Below are positions 8,528 through 17,297 of a DNA stretch of 20,975 nt, in pieces (position 1 is the first letter of the stretch; every line of letters begins with the position of its first letter). Under the pieces are notes generated by a model. That model worked only from the letters and a program-made list of their open reading frames with translations. It was not told the DNA's origin and searched no databases. A program made the translations under genes and the position numbers. Origin of the DNA: Mikrocytos mackini (lineage: Eukaryota > Endomyxa > Ascetosporea > Mikrocytida > Mikrocytiidae); contig JASNJN010000237.1 of assembly GCA_030180075.1 (NCBI GenBank), forward strand, positions 1-20,975. Reading direction: 5' to 3'.

Positions 8528-9937
8528 TTAACATCTGAAATTAAAAGTTATTGATTGTAAAACAAAACGACGAATCATTCGAAAATAGCCACCAACAACG
8601 GTGCNTGTCCTTTCACAAAACCGTAGAAATATGCCCAATTTTCTTTCAAATGTTGTTTTTTCTTTTATTTTTGCTAGTGTTTCAAACTTCTTTTCGATTT
8701 TAAATCTTTTTTCCTCGTTTCTAACCTTATTATAGAGCTGACGACGAACGGCCTTTTTGACATGCCACATACAATGAAGCCATTTACATGGCGTTTGAAA
8801 TGTGGATGTCCACGAGTTGTAGAAAGTCGCGGCCTTGTCAGACATGAAAAATCTTGGGCTCAATTCTTTATTTATAAAATTTTTAAATTTTTGCAGCACA
8901 AAACTACATACTCCTTCGTTCTCTTTGTCTGAAAAAATGTAAAGGAATGGCGAAAACTCCTGTGAATCAGTCAATCGTCCAAAAACTATTAGACGATAGT
9001 TATACATATTCGTGCCGAAAGTTGCGTCGGCAAGTATAGTTGATCCACAATTCCATTCAACGTTACAAGCACCACCGGAAGAAAAAGCACAGATAAAGTT
9101 AGCCCCTGTGTTTTCAATAGATGCACCTATATCGGCTTTCTCTAGAAATGAGAACATTTCTTTTTGTTTGTCTTTTAAAGTTTCAATACATAACTTTAAA
9201 CTTTTAAAATCATCGATTGCAAGGCGTCCGGGATCTGCGTATCGATATTTGAGATAACGTAGGTAGTTGATTGTTATCATGTCTGATTTTTTCTTTAACA
9301 CTGACCCAATTTCTTCTTCCAAATCACTGTAAATTTGTTCTAAGCTAATTTTCATTTTTAATTTTGAAATGAGTTTATTCTTTACCTCTAGTGGCACCTT
9401 AACCCGATCTAAATCAACTTTATGATTATGATAATCACACATTGTCAGGCTATATGTATTGTTAGGGTACTTATATAACTTTATAAATGAGAGGCATTTT
9501 AAAGACTCATTATTATGGGAGCATTTATAGTACGAAGCGGAAGAAGACTCTAAATTTTTGTCCCCTGTATATTTGAAGAAGGTAGTTGTTTCTGAAGCGA
9601 GGAGAGAATTTAAATGTCTGAGGGCTTCTTCTTTATTCCGATAAGACATTTCTTCGACCTTTATTATAATGTTATGAAAAGTTTCAATGTGTTTAATTAG
9701 AATTTCTTTGTTAGGTAAGTTTTCTGCACAAAGATGGCATTCGAATAGTGTTCTGTTATTTGACGAGATTATGTGCTTTTTTGAAGTATGATCATCTAAG
9801 CTTCTTTTTGTTTTATACACATTGGTACAGAAAGTACATACGTATGATTCGTTTGTAATGTTGTGATGTGATTTCGTAATGTGAATGATAAGCCCTTTAA
9901 AGGTTTTGAATCGCCGGGGGCATTGTTCACAATCCAT
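8528..9937 (-). CDS. MULE transposase with three C2H2 zinc fingers, 3'-truncated
   Basis: The start is ATG at 9937-9935 and the frame is open to 8528. The N-terminus carries three C2H2 fingers: CEQC...HITKSH, CTFC...HTSKKH and CHLC...HIETFH. A FLYWCH/WRKY-GCM1-like zinc module follows (YKCSHNNESLKC ... CDYHNH, about residues 138-175). The MULE transposase domain has its first two acidic residues, LADATFG (D304) and FFMSDKAATFY (D367), then the typical LHCMWHVKKAV. The third catalytic residue (Glu) and the rest of the C-terminus are missing: the frame runs only about 75 residues past CMWHV and ends in sequence that does not look conserved. An ambiguous base at 8605 falls at this decline, so a sequencing or assembly problem could have caused the loss. 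The multi-finger N-terminus would provide terminus recognition. Confidence 0.85.
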   Translation of the reverse strand: MDCEQCPRRFKTFKGLIIHITKSHHNITNESYVCTFCTNVYKTKRSLDDHTSKKHIISSNNRTLFECHLCAENLPNKEILIKHIETFHNIIIKVEEMSYRNKEEALRHLNSLLASETTTFFKYTGDKNLESSSASYYKCSHNNESLKCLSFIKLYKYPNNTYSLTMCDYHNHKVDLDRVKVPLEVKNKLISKLKMKISLEQIYSDLEEEIGSVLKKKSDMITINYLRYLKYRYADPGRLAIDDFKSLKLCIETLKDKQKEMFSFLEKADIGASIENTGANFICAFSSGGACNVEWNCGSTILADATFGTNMYNYRLIVFGRLTDSQEFSPFLYIFSDKENEGVCSFVLQKFKNFINKELSPRFFMSDKAATFYNSWTSTFQTPCKWLHCMWHVKKAVRRQLYNKVRNEEKRFKIEKKFETLAKIKEKTTFERKLGIFLRFCERTXTVVGGYFRMIRRFVLQSITFNFRC

Positions 9938-10091
9938 TCCTGTTTTCAGTAAAATTTAAAATTTCAAAAATAATAAAACAAGTAAAATCAAATATTAGGT
10001 GAAATTAAAAGAAAATATCTGCAGAAATAACAAAGATTAGCATCATAATAGTAATCATTAATTTTTTTGAAAAGTTATGATAAAAATATCT

Positions 10092-10111
10092 AATCTGAAT
10101 TCCTATTTTGT
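10092..10111. repeat. 20-bp direct repeat, right copy
   Basis: Identical to 8492-8511. It lies about 155 bases upstream of the MULE start codon, so the transposase gene sits between two same-orientation copies. Confidence 0.8.
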
Positions 10112-10419
10112 TTTTTATGTCATTTTACCCGGCATAAACCTAAAATTTGGTAGGAACTAATTTTGGAAGATTTTGGGGATAAAATTTTCAATTTTTAGCA
10201 AATTTTTATTTTTATATTTTATTACTTTGATTTTGGAGATTTTTAATTTTTCAAAAAATATTATATTTTATTCTTCTGGGATTACGTTAAGTAATTCCAC
10301 TTAGATTATTTTGGGGGATTTTCAAAATATTTTCCAAATATAAAATTTTGAGGTTTTTGACACGGTTTAATCCGGTTTATACCGGTTAAAACCCATGTCA
10401 TGTCATAAAGGGTTTATGT

Positions 10420-10438
10420 CTGTCGTAACGCAACCCTG
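10420..10438. mobile_element. Possible orphan hAT terminus
   Basis: Read inward on the minus strand this is CAGGGTTGCGTTACGACAG, which fits the hAT rule (C-A-G-G-G). A short inverted pair AAACCC/AGGGTTT lies just inside (about 10389-10415). No matching left terminus or 8-bp duplication was found, so the call is weak. Confidence 0.25.
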
Positions 10439-11232
10439 GATGCACATAAATTAATTTTGCATTTTACTGTATTTTACATAATAATTTTTAAAAAATTATG
10501 TGGTTCAAATATCTCACATGTTAGGACTTTGGAACTTATTTTATATAGAAAATTCAGATCTTCAACATATGTCATTTTTGAAAATAGTTGCACAACAATT
10601 TTAATTTTTTTGTGTTTTGCTACCCATGAAAATTTTGAAAAACATTTTCGAACATATTTTCTTGTTCCCCAAAACAATGCCTACCTATTCATTTTGTTTA
10701 GAAAATTTCTGTAAAAAACTTAAACCATCAAAAAATAAAAGACGGAGCAAATCACGGAATCGGCCCCCAAAAACACGGAATTTGCCGAACTTTGTTTGTA
10801 ATATAGGTGAATTTTCAAAATTTGAGAATTCAAAATAAGACAACTGAAAATATTAAAAAATCAAAGGAATTTTTGACGGTCTTTACTTTAAATATAAAAT
10901 TCTAATTTTTAATTTTTTTCTTAACCCTAGACATAAAAATGATGATATCAACAATTCCATATATTTCCCGGGAAATAAATTCTTCGAGAAATTTGGAAAC
11001 TCTAGTTTAGATGGGACGAAAATCACGCATATCGGTTTTCAGCCGCTTTTAACGCTAACAATTTGTTTATTTTGAATATTTTGAAAAATAAACATCAATT
11101 AGCATTTCAGTTTGTTTAATTAGACGAAGGCCTTATGTCGGAAAATTTAAGTACCGAACCCAGAGCGTTGTTTATAAGATCGAGATCTACGTTTTAAGTC
11201 GATTAAATGTTTATTTGTAATATTTAAAAAGG

Positions 11233-12071
11233 TTATTTCCTATAAAATAAGCTGGGTTGGTTATAATAGCTTCTTAAATTTTTATTAATGTAGTCTTTGT
11301 TTAATATACTTATTATCCTCTTTATGATTCCCTGTAAAGATTTGCACGATGACTCTATTTTTAAGTTTGTTTTAATCTCATTAAGTATCTATTTGTTTGG
11401 GTTAAATTCGGGATAATATGGTGGTAGAAATATAACTTCTCTCTTATTATCAATACCTATATTGTTGAAAGTATAACGATGAATTGAAGCGTTATCAAGA
11501 ATGGTCTTGCACTTCTCCTATTGAATTCTTGGGTATAAAGTTTCTGTAAAGAATGTATAAAATGGAGGTCCGTCCATTGATCCTTCTTTTGCGCAAAAGC
11601 CATCTACTCCATTTATTGAAATTCCAATCGTTAATACGGAATTGCAGCCTTTAAAACCTGGTACTTCAATTATACAATACTGCGCCTTTGGTGCATACCA
11701 ATATGATGAAGATAAGTTTCTGTTAAATACGGATTCGTCTGTCGAAGAAGATCTTAGTTGTTTTCATAAATTATTTTCTTTAAGTATTCAAATTGTTTTA
11801 CAGTATTTTGTTCCAAATCTTCGTTTGCACATTGTTTCTTTACTCTTTTCCTACTGATTCCTGCCTTTTTAATCAGATTTGATATTTTAAGTGAACAGGC
11901 GAGGTTTAGCTTTCTTTAAGTTCTTGTCGAACTAGTAAGGGTTCAAAAGTAGTTATTCTTTTATATTGTCAAGTCTTGTATCAAATCAATCTTCTTACGT
12001 CCACGTTTGGTAGATACAATGTTTTCATTTCCTTCAATTTTACTTTTTATTTGTACACAGTAGAAGTTCAT
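11233..12071 (-). pseudogene. Tc1/IS630 (DDE_3) transposase relic
   Basis: This relic is visible only by reading through breaks. ATG at 12071-12069 opens a frame with IVSTKRGRKKIDLIQ, then, past three stops, KKAGISRKRVKKQC, a helix-turn-helix region typical of the family. Near 11755 the frame shifts and the DDE_3 domain follows: STDESVFNR (first Asp, 11737-11739), SYWYAPKAQ, GISINGVDGF, a stop, then TILDNASIHRY (second Asp, 11494-11496) and LPPYYPEFNPNK. The third acidic residue, expected after NPI/NPN, is Lys (AAA, 11392-11394), one base change from Glu, and a stop follows directly. It ends NQPSLFYRK at 11233. The total of about 280 codons is normal for the family. Five stops, one frameshift and a lost catalytic Glu make it dead. 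Flanking TIRs were not identified. Confidence 0.85.
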
Positions 12072-12557
12072 ATTTTAAGCCACTACGCCATGTCCTTGAT
12101 AGGCTCGACTCTCTTGAGACATTTACGTTAGACATTCAAAGTCTTGATCTTGATCGAGATACTATCGAAAACATTCAAAATTTTTTAATATTTTTCGATA
12201 AAAACAGTCAACGTCGCTTATAACGAATATTCATTAAAAATTAAATGTCTTAATTTTTGCATTTGTTTACCAATCATTCTATACAAAAACTCTTGTAACG
12301 TATTATTATAGACATTTATATAAAATATTTCACCCATACACAAAATTATGATCTTAACTGTGCTATTCTTTGGTTTTGGTTATAACTAGGGCAGACGAAA
12401 GTCAATTTTGTCAATCGTTGTAGAATGATAGTATACATTGAAATAGATATGTTTAATTGCTTTAGAGTCTTAAATACTTTGTGTTTGTTTGTTTGTACGT
12501 TAATAAATGGCAATTTCTTCGGTTATTTTTGAAAAAGTTAAATTTTGGTAAATTTTG

Positions 12558-13937
12558 ATGACATCTACAACGTTACAACCAAAGATATATGTTAATATTA
12601 CACGACTAAATAATTTAGTTCAAGAGTTCTATCCTGAGTTTACGGCGACCGCTAATCATTCGTTATATTGTAACGTATGTAAGAAAACAGTAACTTACTC
12701 GAAGACGCACTTTGTCACTTCCCATAGAAATTCAAAGCATCATAAACAAGGAATTGACAACTTTACAGTACAGAAGCTTATTGAATTAACACCAGCTAGC
12801 TTTAAGGAGAACCTCGTCGATGCATGGACAAGTGCCAACATTCCCTTAAACACTTTGCATAACAATCAAATTAAATCTCTATTTAAGTCGCTAAATGTTA
12901 TCCTCCCTAGTGTGAGCTCGTGTAGAGATGCAATCTCCAATATGAAGAAAAGAAAGTTACAAATTATTAAGACCCGACTATTAAATAGGCATATTTTCAT
13001 GATAGTAGACGAAGCTGAAGTACAAGATAAAAAGTTTTTAAATTTGCTAATTGGAGACACAATAGAACCATCAAAAACATACTTGGTTAAATCCGCTTAT
13101 TTAACCCAGCCTCCAAATAATAAGAGCATTGGAATAGCGGTTGATGATGTTGTGAAGGAATTCGGAATACAAAGGGAGAATTTTCTACTCCTTCTGAGTG
13201 ACGCGGCCCCATATATGCATCTAGCGGGTGAAAACTTAAAACAGTTTTATCCTAACTTGTTCCACGTTAAATGCTTAGCCCATCTCCTCCACAATTGTTG
13301 CCAAGTTATAAAAACATACTTCAGCGATATAAACACACTTATTTCTTCCATAAAGAACTCCATCATCAAGAACTGTTCTAGATGAGAAAGGTTTGTGAAT
13401 ATTAGCGCCCCGTCGACTCCAATACAAACCAGATGGGGGAGCTGGTTGCATGCTAGTGAATATTATTATAAATACCTTGCTGAAGTTAGGGATATATACG
13501 AAGGACTTGATGGTACCGGTGTGCTCATTACCAAAGCAAAAGAAGCGTTGGCTCAGACTTCTCTGACAATATCTTTAACAGACTTACATAACTGTTATTC
13601 ACAAATACTCCCGATTATTCCCAAATTTGAATCCGCATAATACACAATCAAAGAGGCTTATTCGATTGTGACAAATTTTGATTTTAAGAACGACCCAGCT
13701 AATATAAAACAATATATTTAAAAGCGTTTAATGAAAAATGATATTAACCAGATTATTACAATGGAAGACAATTCTTATTCTCCGACAATTTATTCAGAAC
13801 TTCAGAAATGTCAACCCACATCTTCAGCCGTTGAACGTAGCTTTTCGAAGATGAATCATTTACTCTCCGATGAAAGACATTTTAAACACAATTCAATGGA
13901 GAACTATATGATTTTATATTACAATAACTTCTTGTAG
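12558..13937 (+). pseudogene. hAT transposase relic C, three in-frame stops
   Basis: The first ATG is 12558. The frame is unbroken by shifts for 460 codons but carries TGA at 13383-13385, TAA at 13638-13640 and TAA at 13719-13721. Motifs in order: a BED-like finger (YCNVCKKTV ... HRNSKHH), the first acidic motif FMIVDEAEVQDKKFLNLLIG, the second LLLLSDAAPYMHLAGE, then HVKCLAHLLHNCC, PIQTRWGSWLHASEYY, and C-terminal SSAVERSFSKMNHLLSDERH (dimerisation). This pattern (VDE, SDAAPYM, TRWG-WL) is that of the hAT branch related to CGG-repeat-binding-protein-like proteins, unlike relics A and B. With three nonsense mutations it makes no full transposase. The absence of indels contrasts with other relics in the window and points to decay by point mutation. 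Confidence 0.9.
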
Positions 13938-14068
13938 AGGCGAATTTTTTTATTAGATTAAATAATTAGTAGACATTTATATTTGATATTTATTTAAGTT
14001 TTCATATTATGTCAATAATACATATACACTAGTTTATCATTTTATTAAAATATTTCCGAGCTTTAAAG

Positions 14069-14445
14069 TAGAGGTGAGAATTTGGCCATTTATTGAGAAC
14101 CGCCCGAACCGACCCGCCAAATGGGCGGGCGGTTTCACATTTCTTAACCGTTTTATTTTCAGTGAAAATCAGAAAATTTTCGAATTTTTTTAAAAAAATT
14201 TATAAAGAAAAAACATATAAAAATATACAATTAAATACTACTATTGCCTTAAAATTTGCCCAAACTTGTTGAGAATATAGTTTAAATACTTAGAAAATAG
14301 AAAATCATATTTATTTTGGAAATTTCTTTCAAAAAAGATAAGTCACCCGTTAATGAGAATTTTTTCGAAAAATGACCCCTTCACCGCCCGAAACCGAACC
14401 GCGCGGTTCGGTTTCGGGCGGGCGGGCTGATAATTCTCACCTCTA
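14069..14445. mobile_element. hAT-type MITE (377 bp) nested in hAT element C
   Basis: Perfect 14-bp terminal repeats TAGAGGTGAGAATT (14069-14082 and inverted 14432-14445) are flanked by a perfect 8-bp duplication CTTTAAAG (14061-14068 and 14446-14453). The ends fit the hAT rule (T-A-G-A-G). The interior has two GC-rich inverted structures in an otherwise AT-rich element. Because it lies inside element C and keeps perfect ends, it inserted later than element C. Confidence 0.93.
14384..14421. repeat. Perfect 38-bp GC-rich palindrome
   Basis: The half-site CCGCCCGAAACCGAACCGC (14384-14402) is followed with no spacer by its exact reverse complement (14403-14421). It has about 74% G+C in a strongly AT-rich region. 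A related, spaced inverted repeat (AACCGCCC ... GGGCGGTT) lies at the other end of the same MITE, near 14099-14135. Confidence 0.95.
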
Positions 14446-14621
14446 CTTTAAAGTCAAAAATTAATGTTGAATTAGATATTGTTTTAGAAATATTACTAAA
14501 AATAACCTTTTAAAAAGGACAATATTCGTTAATAATTTATACTTTTATTAAAAAATGGTTAAATTTTGTTGGTCAAATTATATAAAGTTTAGGTTAATTT
14601 TTTGGTTGCCCTAGTTATAAC

Positions 14622-15577
14622 CAGAGACCGGGGAAATAGTTCAGTTTGAACTAACTAATAGTTGATCCAAAAAAGTTCTAGTGATTGTTGCAAAAAGTTC
14701 GTAATAGTTCCGAAATATAGTATCTAATGCAATGTATACACATATCAAGTTAATAAATTTATAATAAATCCAAAAAATTTAGTATTTCAAAATAATAATA
14801 AATATTTGCAAGTTAAAAATTTTGATCACAAAAATGGTTTAATTAAATTTAATAAATAAATCATTATTAGGGCTCCCAAAAAGCTAGTTTTCAAAATTAA
14901 ACATGATTATTATCATGTTATAAAAACGTTATAGAACGATTTTCAGTTCTTGTAGAGCCTTTGGTAGCGATATTTAAAACAATAAAGGGCAATAAGGCAA
15001 ATTTGGGCGATTTTGAAGTGAATCTACCAAAACAATAGAAGTTTGAAATAATAAACGGAATTATCTGAGTTATGGGCTTGGTAAAATTCTACCAAATATT
15101 TTTTGCGAAAAAATCAAAAATTATACTCATCATATGTATCTTAATAGTTATTTGATATCGTTATTAATACATAGTCAGACTTCTTTCGTCATTTCAGGTC
15201 ATTTTCAGAATGAATTATTCCAATTTATTTTTAAATAGCTTAATTTTCATCGTTTTGGGGGTTATTTGGCGTTAATAATACATATTGTAAGAGCAATACG
15301 CATAAAATATAAAAATTATGTCTGGGAGCCCTAGCCACCATCTATTTCCCTAGGCCAATTTATGTAATTTTGTTCGGAATTCATAAAATCTAAAATTTAA
15401 AAACAAAAAGTTCGCCGTTTAATGGCAAAAAGTACCAAAAAGTACCAAATTTGAAAAGTTCGATTCTAAATATACATATACGAAGCATATTTGGACATTT
15501 AAACATCAGACCATGATTATAAATGAATATTAACAAATTTCTAAAAAAGTTCATTGAACTTTTCCCCCGGTCTCAGC
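14622..15577. mobile_element. Outer inverted-repeat element with CAGAGACCGGGG ends
   Basis: The left arm CAGAGACCGGGGAAATAG (from 14622) matches the right arm read inward, CTGAGACCGGGGGAAAAG (ending 15577), and both continue into AGTTCA...GAACT. It starts directly after the right target copy of element C, apparently because element C inserted at its very edge. AAAAAGTTC and AAAAAGTACC repeats fill the interior. No clear target duplication is visible, so superfamily is uncertain; C-A-G-A-G would fit hAT, but the right end has T at position 2. It hosts the element at 14868-15333. Confidence 0.6.
14868..15333. mobile_element. Inner hAT-like MITE with TAGGGCTCCCA ends
   Basis: Perfect 11-bp inverted ends TAGGGCTCCCA (14868-14878 and 15323-15333) enclose 466 bases without coding sequence. 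The ends fit the hAT rule, but the 8-bp flanks (ATCATTAT and GCCACCAT) do not match, so the target duplication has decayed or the boundaries are slightly off. It is nested in the CAGAGACCGGGG element. Confidence 0.65.
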
Positions 15578-15712
15578 ATATGATTTAGATAAAAATGAAA
15601 TTAAAACGAAAAGAATTTTAAAAATAATTAAAAGGAATAATATTATAATAAATAATATAACAACATATAACAATATTAATTAATTAGGCATTTAATTATT
15701 TCGTCTTGTAAT

Positions 15713-16137
15713 TTATGCTATATGTTCAGGCAAAATTAGGAACCATTCTGATTTTGGTAAATGTTTTAAATATTTCTTTCGATAAATATATTCACAAAAA
15801 TGTAAATAATAATTGTGTTTTCTCACACCATCATTTGGTAGTGAGGCTTTAACCGCCCGCCATGTGCTCTCAATTTTATTTGTATGGACTGATGGATTAT
15901 CAGGTGACACAAAATTTAGACTATTATTGGCTCGGGAATGATTATAACCTAACATATTGAGATGGTTATAACTTCTCCGCATATCTGTGATTATTGTGGT
16001 TCCTGGTCTCACATGACAGGCAATTATGGGCAGAAGTGTCAAAGCAGATCTATCATCTATGGGTACTAAAATTATCCCAGGAAGATCGGCTTTTTTGATT
16101 TTTTTCAAGAACCCATTGTCCCGGGACTCTTCGGTCT
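15713..16137 (-). pseudogene. Merlin/IS1595 (ISXO2-like) transposase relic 1
   Basis: The clear part (16108-15713) holds IDDRSALTLLPIIACHVRPG, IITDMRRSYNHL (second catalytic Asp, codon 15983-15985), YNHSRANNSLNFVSPDN, HTNKIESTWRAVKASLP (catalytic Glu, 15869-15871) and a C-terminal YYLHFCEYIYRKKY. Upstream, RRVPGQWVL of the same domain appears in another frame (to about 16137), so a frameshift lies in the A7/A6 runs near 16095-16115. The first catalytic Asp and the N-terminus are missing. A foldback MITE sits just upstream. IS1595-like DDE enzymes are known in eukaryotes as Merlin. It is inactive as it stands. Confidence 0.88.
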
Positions 16138-16160
16138 TGGTGGTGGGTGGGGGTTAAGAC

Positions 16161-16333
16161 GATTGATGTTCATTTTGCCCTAAAAATGTTCACTCTCCCC
16201 TAAATTACGGGGTAATTAATTTTTTTGCTAATAAAATTATTGTGAAACCATTTTTGGTTAACTAATATAAAAAATTAATTACCCCGAAATTTAGGGGAGA
16301 GTGAACATTTTTAGGGCAAAGTGAACATCAATC
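16161..16333. mobile_element. Foldback MULE-type MITE, 173 bp, perfect 9-bp duplication
   Basis: Arms 16161-16225 and 16269-16333 are inverted copies matching at 63 of 65 positions, leaving a loop of about 43 bases. GGTTAAGAC is duplicated exactly at 16152-16160 and 16334-16342. A 9-bp duplication with long terminal inverted repeats is the hallmark of Mutator-like elements. Each arm holds two TGTTCAY...CCCTAAA units. It has no coding content. The near-identity of the arms indicates recent insertion. Confidence 0.9.
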
Positions 16334-16342
16334 GGTTAAGAC

Positions 16343-17297
16343 CGTCAATAACCTTTTGTACAGGGCAAGTGGTTTAATCCCGTCCAAAACCATTTTTTCA
16401 GGTTACCATATTTTGTAAATTCATGATAGATGTTTAATTTATTAGGAATGTAATATACAAATTATTGAGTTTATTATATTTCTAGAAACAAAAAATTAAG
16501 CTTTTAGTAAAATTTTATGATCATTTGATGGCGATTTTGAAAAAGGTCATTTCACGTTTCAATTTCAAACCCACAAATCTTACCAAATAATGGTTTAAGA
16601 CATCTGTGGCATCCAAACTCGGTTTAAACAATGAGGTTTGAACCTCCCAACCCTGGTGCTAACACTTTTATTCAAAGTCATATTATACCTGGAATATTGA
16701 ATCAAGATTTTTCGTTGGAATATTTTTGATAAAATAAATTTTATCCGAGTGTAAATATTATTAAAAAAATATATTTTCAAATTTTGATAAATAGATATCT
16801 ATGTTATCTTGGCACTTAATTATTATTTATTGGGGTCGAGTTCACATAATTTATACACAATTTGGTGATTATTGAGTCATTTCTCAAAATATAATTTTTT
16901 AAAAACCATCGAAAATGGGTGTTTTTTGTAAATCTTGCGTGTGTAAATCATAGAAAATTTGTAAATTTTATCGAGGGTTGACTGTATATATTGTAAATAT
17001 GTTATTTTAAATATAATATATTTATATATACCTCAGTAAAATACAGGTGGTAGGACTCAAAGGGTCACTGAACATATACGAGTGGTTGCGGTGTAGTGAC
17101 AAGACGATAATCGAACCCGATAAAGCGGGTAGGAGTAGCGTAGGAAACAGGATAAATTTAATTAATTAATTATATTTTATTTCTGTTTAAAATAAAGATA
17201 TATAAGTAACAAGAAAACTATTGAAAATTTTGAAAAATATTTTTTAAAATGAATAGTTCAGATTTTAGCGCGATGAGATAGAAAAACAAGAAACAAG
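16343..17297. other. Non-coding stretch with a GC-richer island
   Basis: No gene is recognised. At 17041-17155 the base composition rises clearly above the neighbours, and one plus-strand frame is open for about 40 codons (IYEWLRCSDKTIIEPDKAGR), matching nothing I know. GGTTCAAACC on the minus strand (near 16635) resembles a tRNA B box but has no matching A box or arm structure. The remainder is AT-rich. Confidence 0.5.
16971..16984. mobile_element. Possible pogo/Tigger-type terminus
   Basis: Read inward on the minus strand the end is CAGTCAACCCTCGA, followed outside by TA, as in pogo-like Tc1/mariner elements. A second sequence starting CAGTCAACGTCG lies at 12206, facing right, but it lacks a flanking TA and shares only the first 8 bases. 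No transposase of this group lies adjacent. Confidence 0.3.

Larger units (their letters stand above)
9938..11232. other. AT-rich non-coding stretch
   Basis: I see no gene. Plus-strand frames at 10457-10838 are low-complexity and match nothing known. The stretch contains a possible hAT terminus (10420-10438, listed separately), a GC-richer patch near 10740-10790, and TTAACCCTAGAC at 10922-10933, which resembles a piggyBac end but has no partner. Confidence 0.5.
12387..14613. mobile_element. Complete hAT element C (2,227 bp) with perfect target duplication
   Basis: GTTATAAC occurs exactly at 12379-12386 and 14614-14621. The element starts TAGGGCA and ends TGCCCTA, fitting the hAT terminal rule; beyond these 7 bp the terminal similarity is imperfect. 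Inside lie a plus-strand transposase relic (12558-13937) and, in the 3' non-coding part, a younger MITE (14069-14445). Removing the MITE and its extra target copy leaves about 1.84 kb. Both ends and both duplications are intact, so the boundaries are firm. Confidence 0.93.

Noticed and set aside
10457-10838. Overlapping short plus-strand frames
   Set aside because: Low-complexity Phe/Ile/Lys composition expected from random AT-rich sequence.
10922-10933. TTAACCCTAGAC, like a piggyBac 5' end
   Set aside because: No matching GGGTTAA end is found except GGGTTAA at about 11399, which lies inside the Tc1/IS630 relic's coding sequence and is coincidental.
16620-16660. tRNA B box-like GGTTCAAACC on the minus strand
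   Set aside because: The surrounding bases form no standard T-arm and no A box is found at the right distance.
12206-16986. A large pogo element from CAGTCAACG (12206) to the end at 16984
   Set aside because: Only 8 bases are shared, the left end lacks a flanking TA, and no pogo transposase lies between.
17041-17160. Possible tRNA or tRNA-derived SINE (GGTGTAGTGAC resembles an A box; GGTTCGATT occurs on the other strand)
   Set aside because: The conserved positions do not fall at tRNA spacing, the A- and B-like boxes are on opposite strands, and no cloverleaf arms pair.
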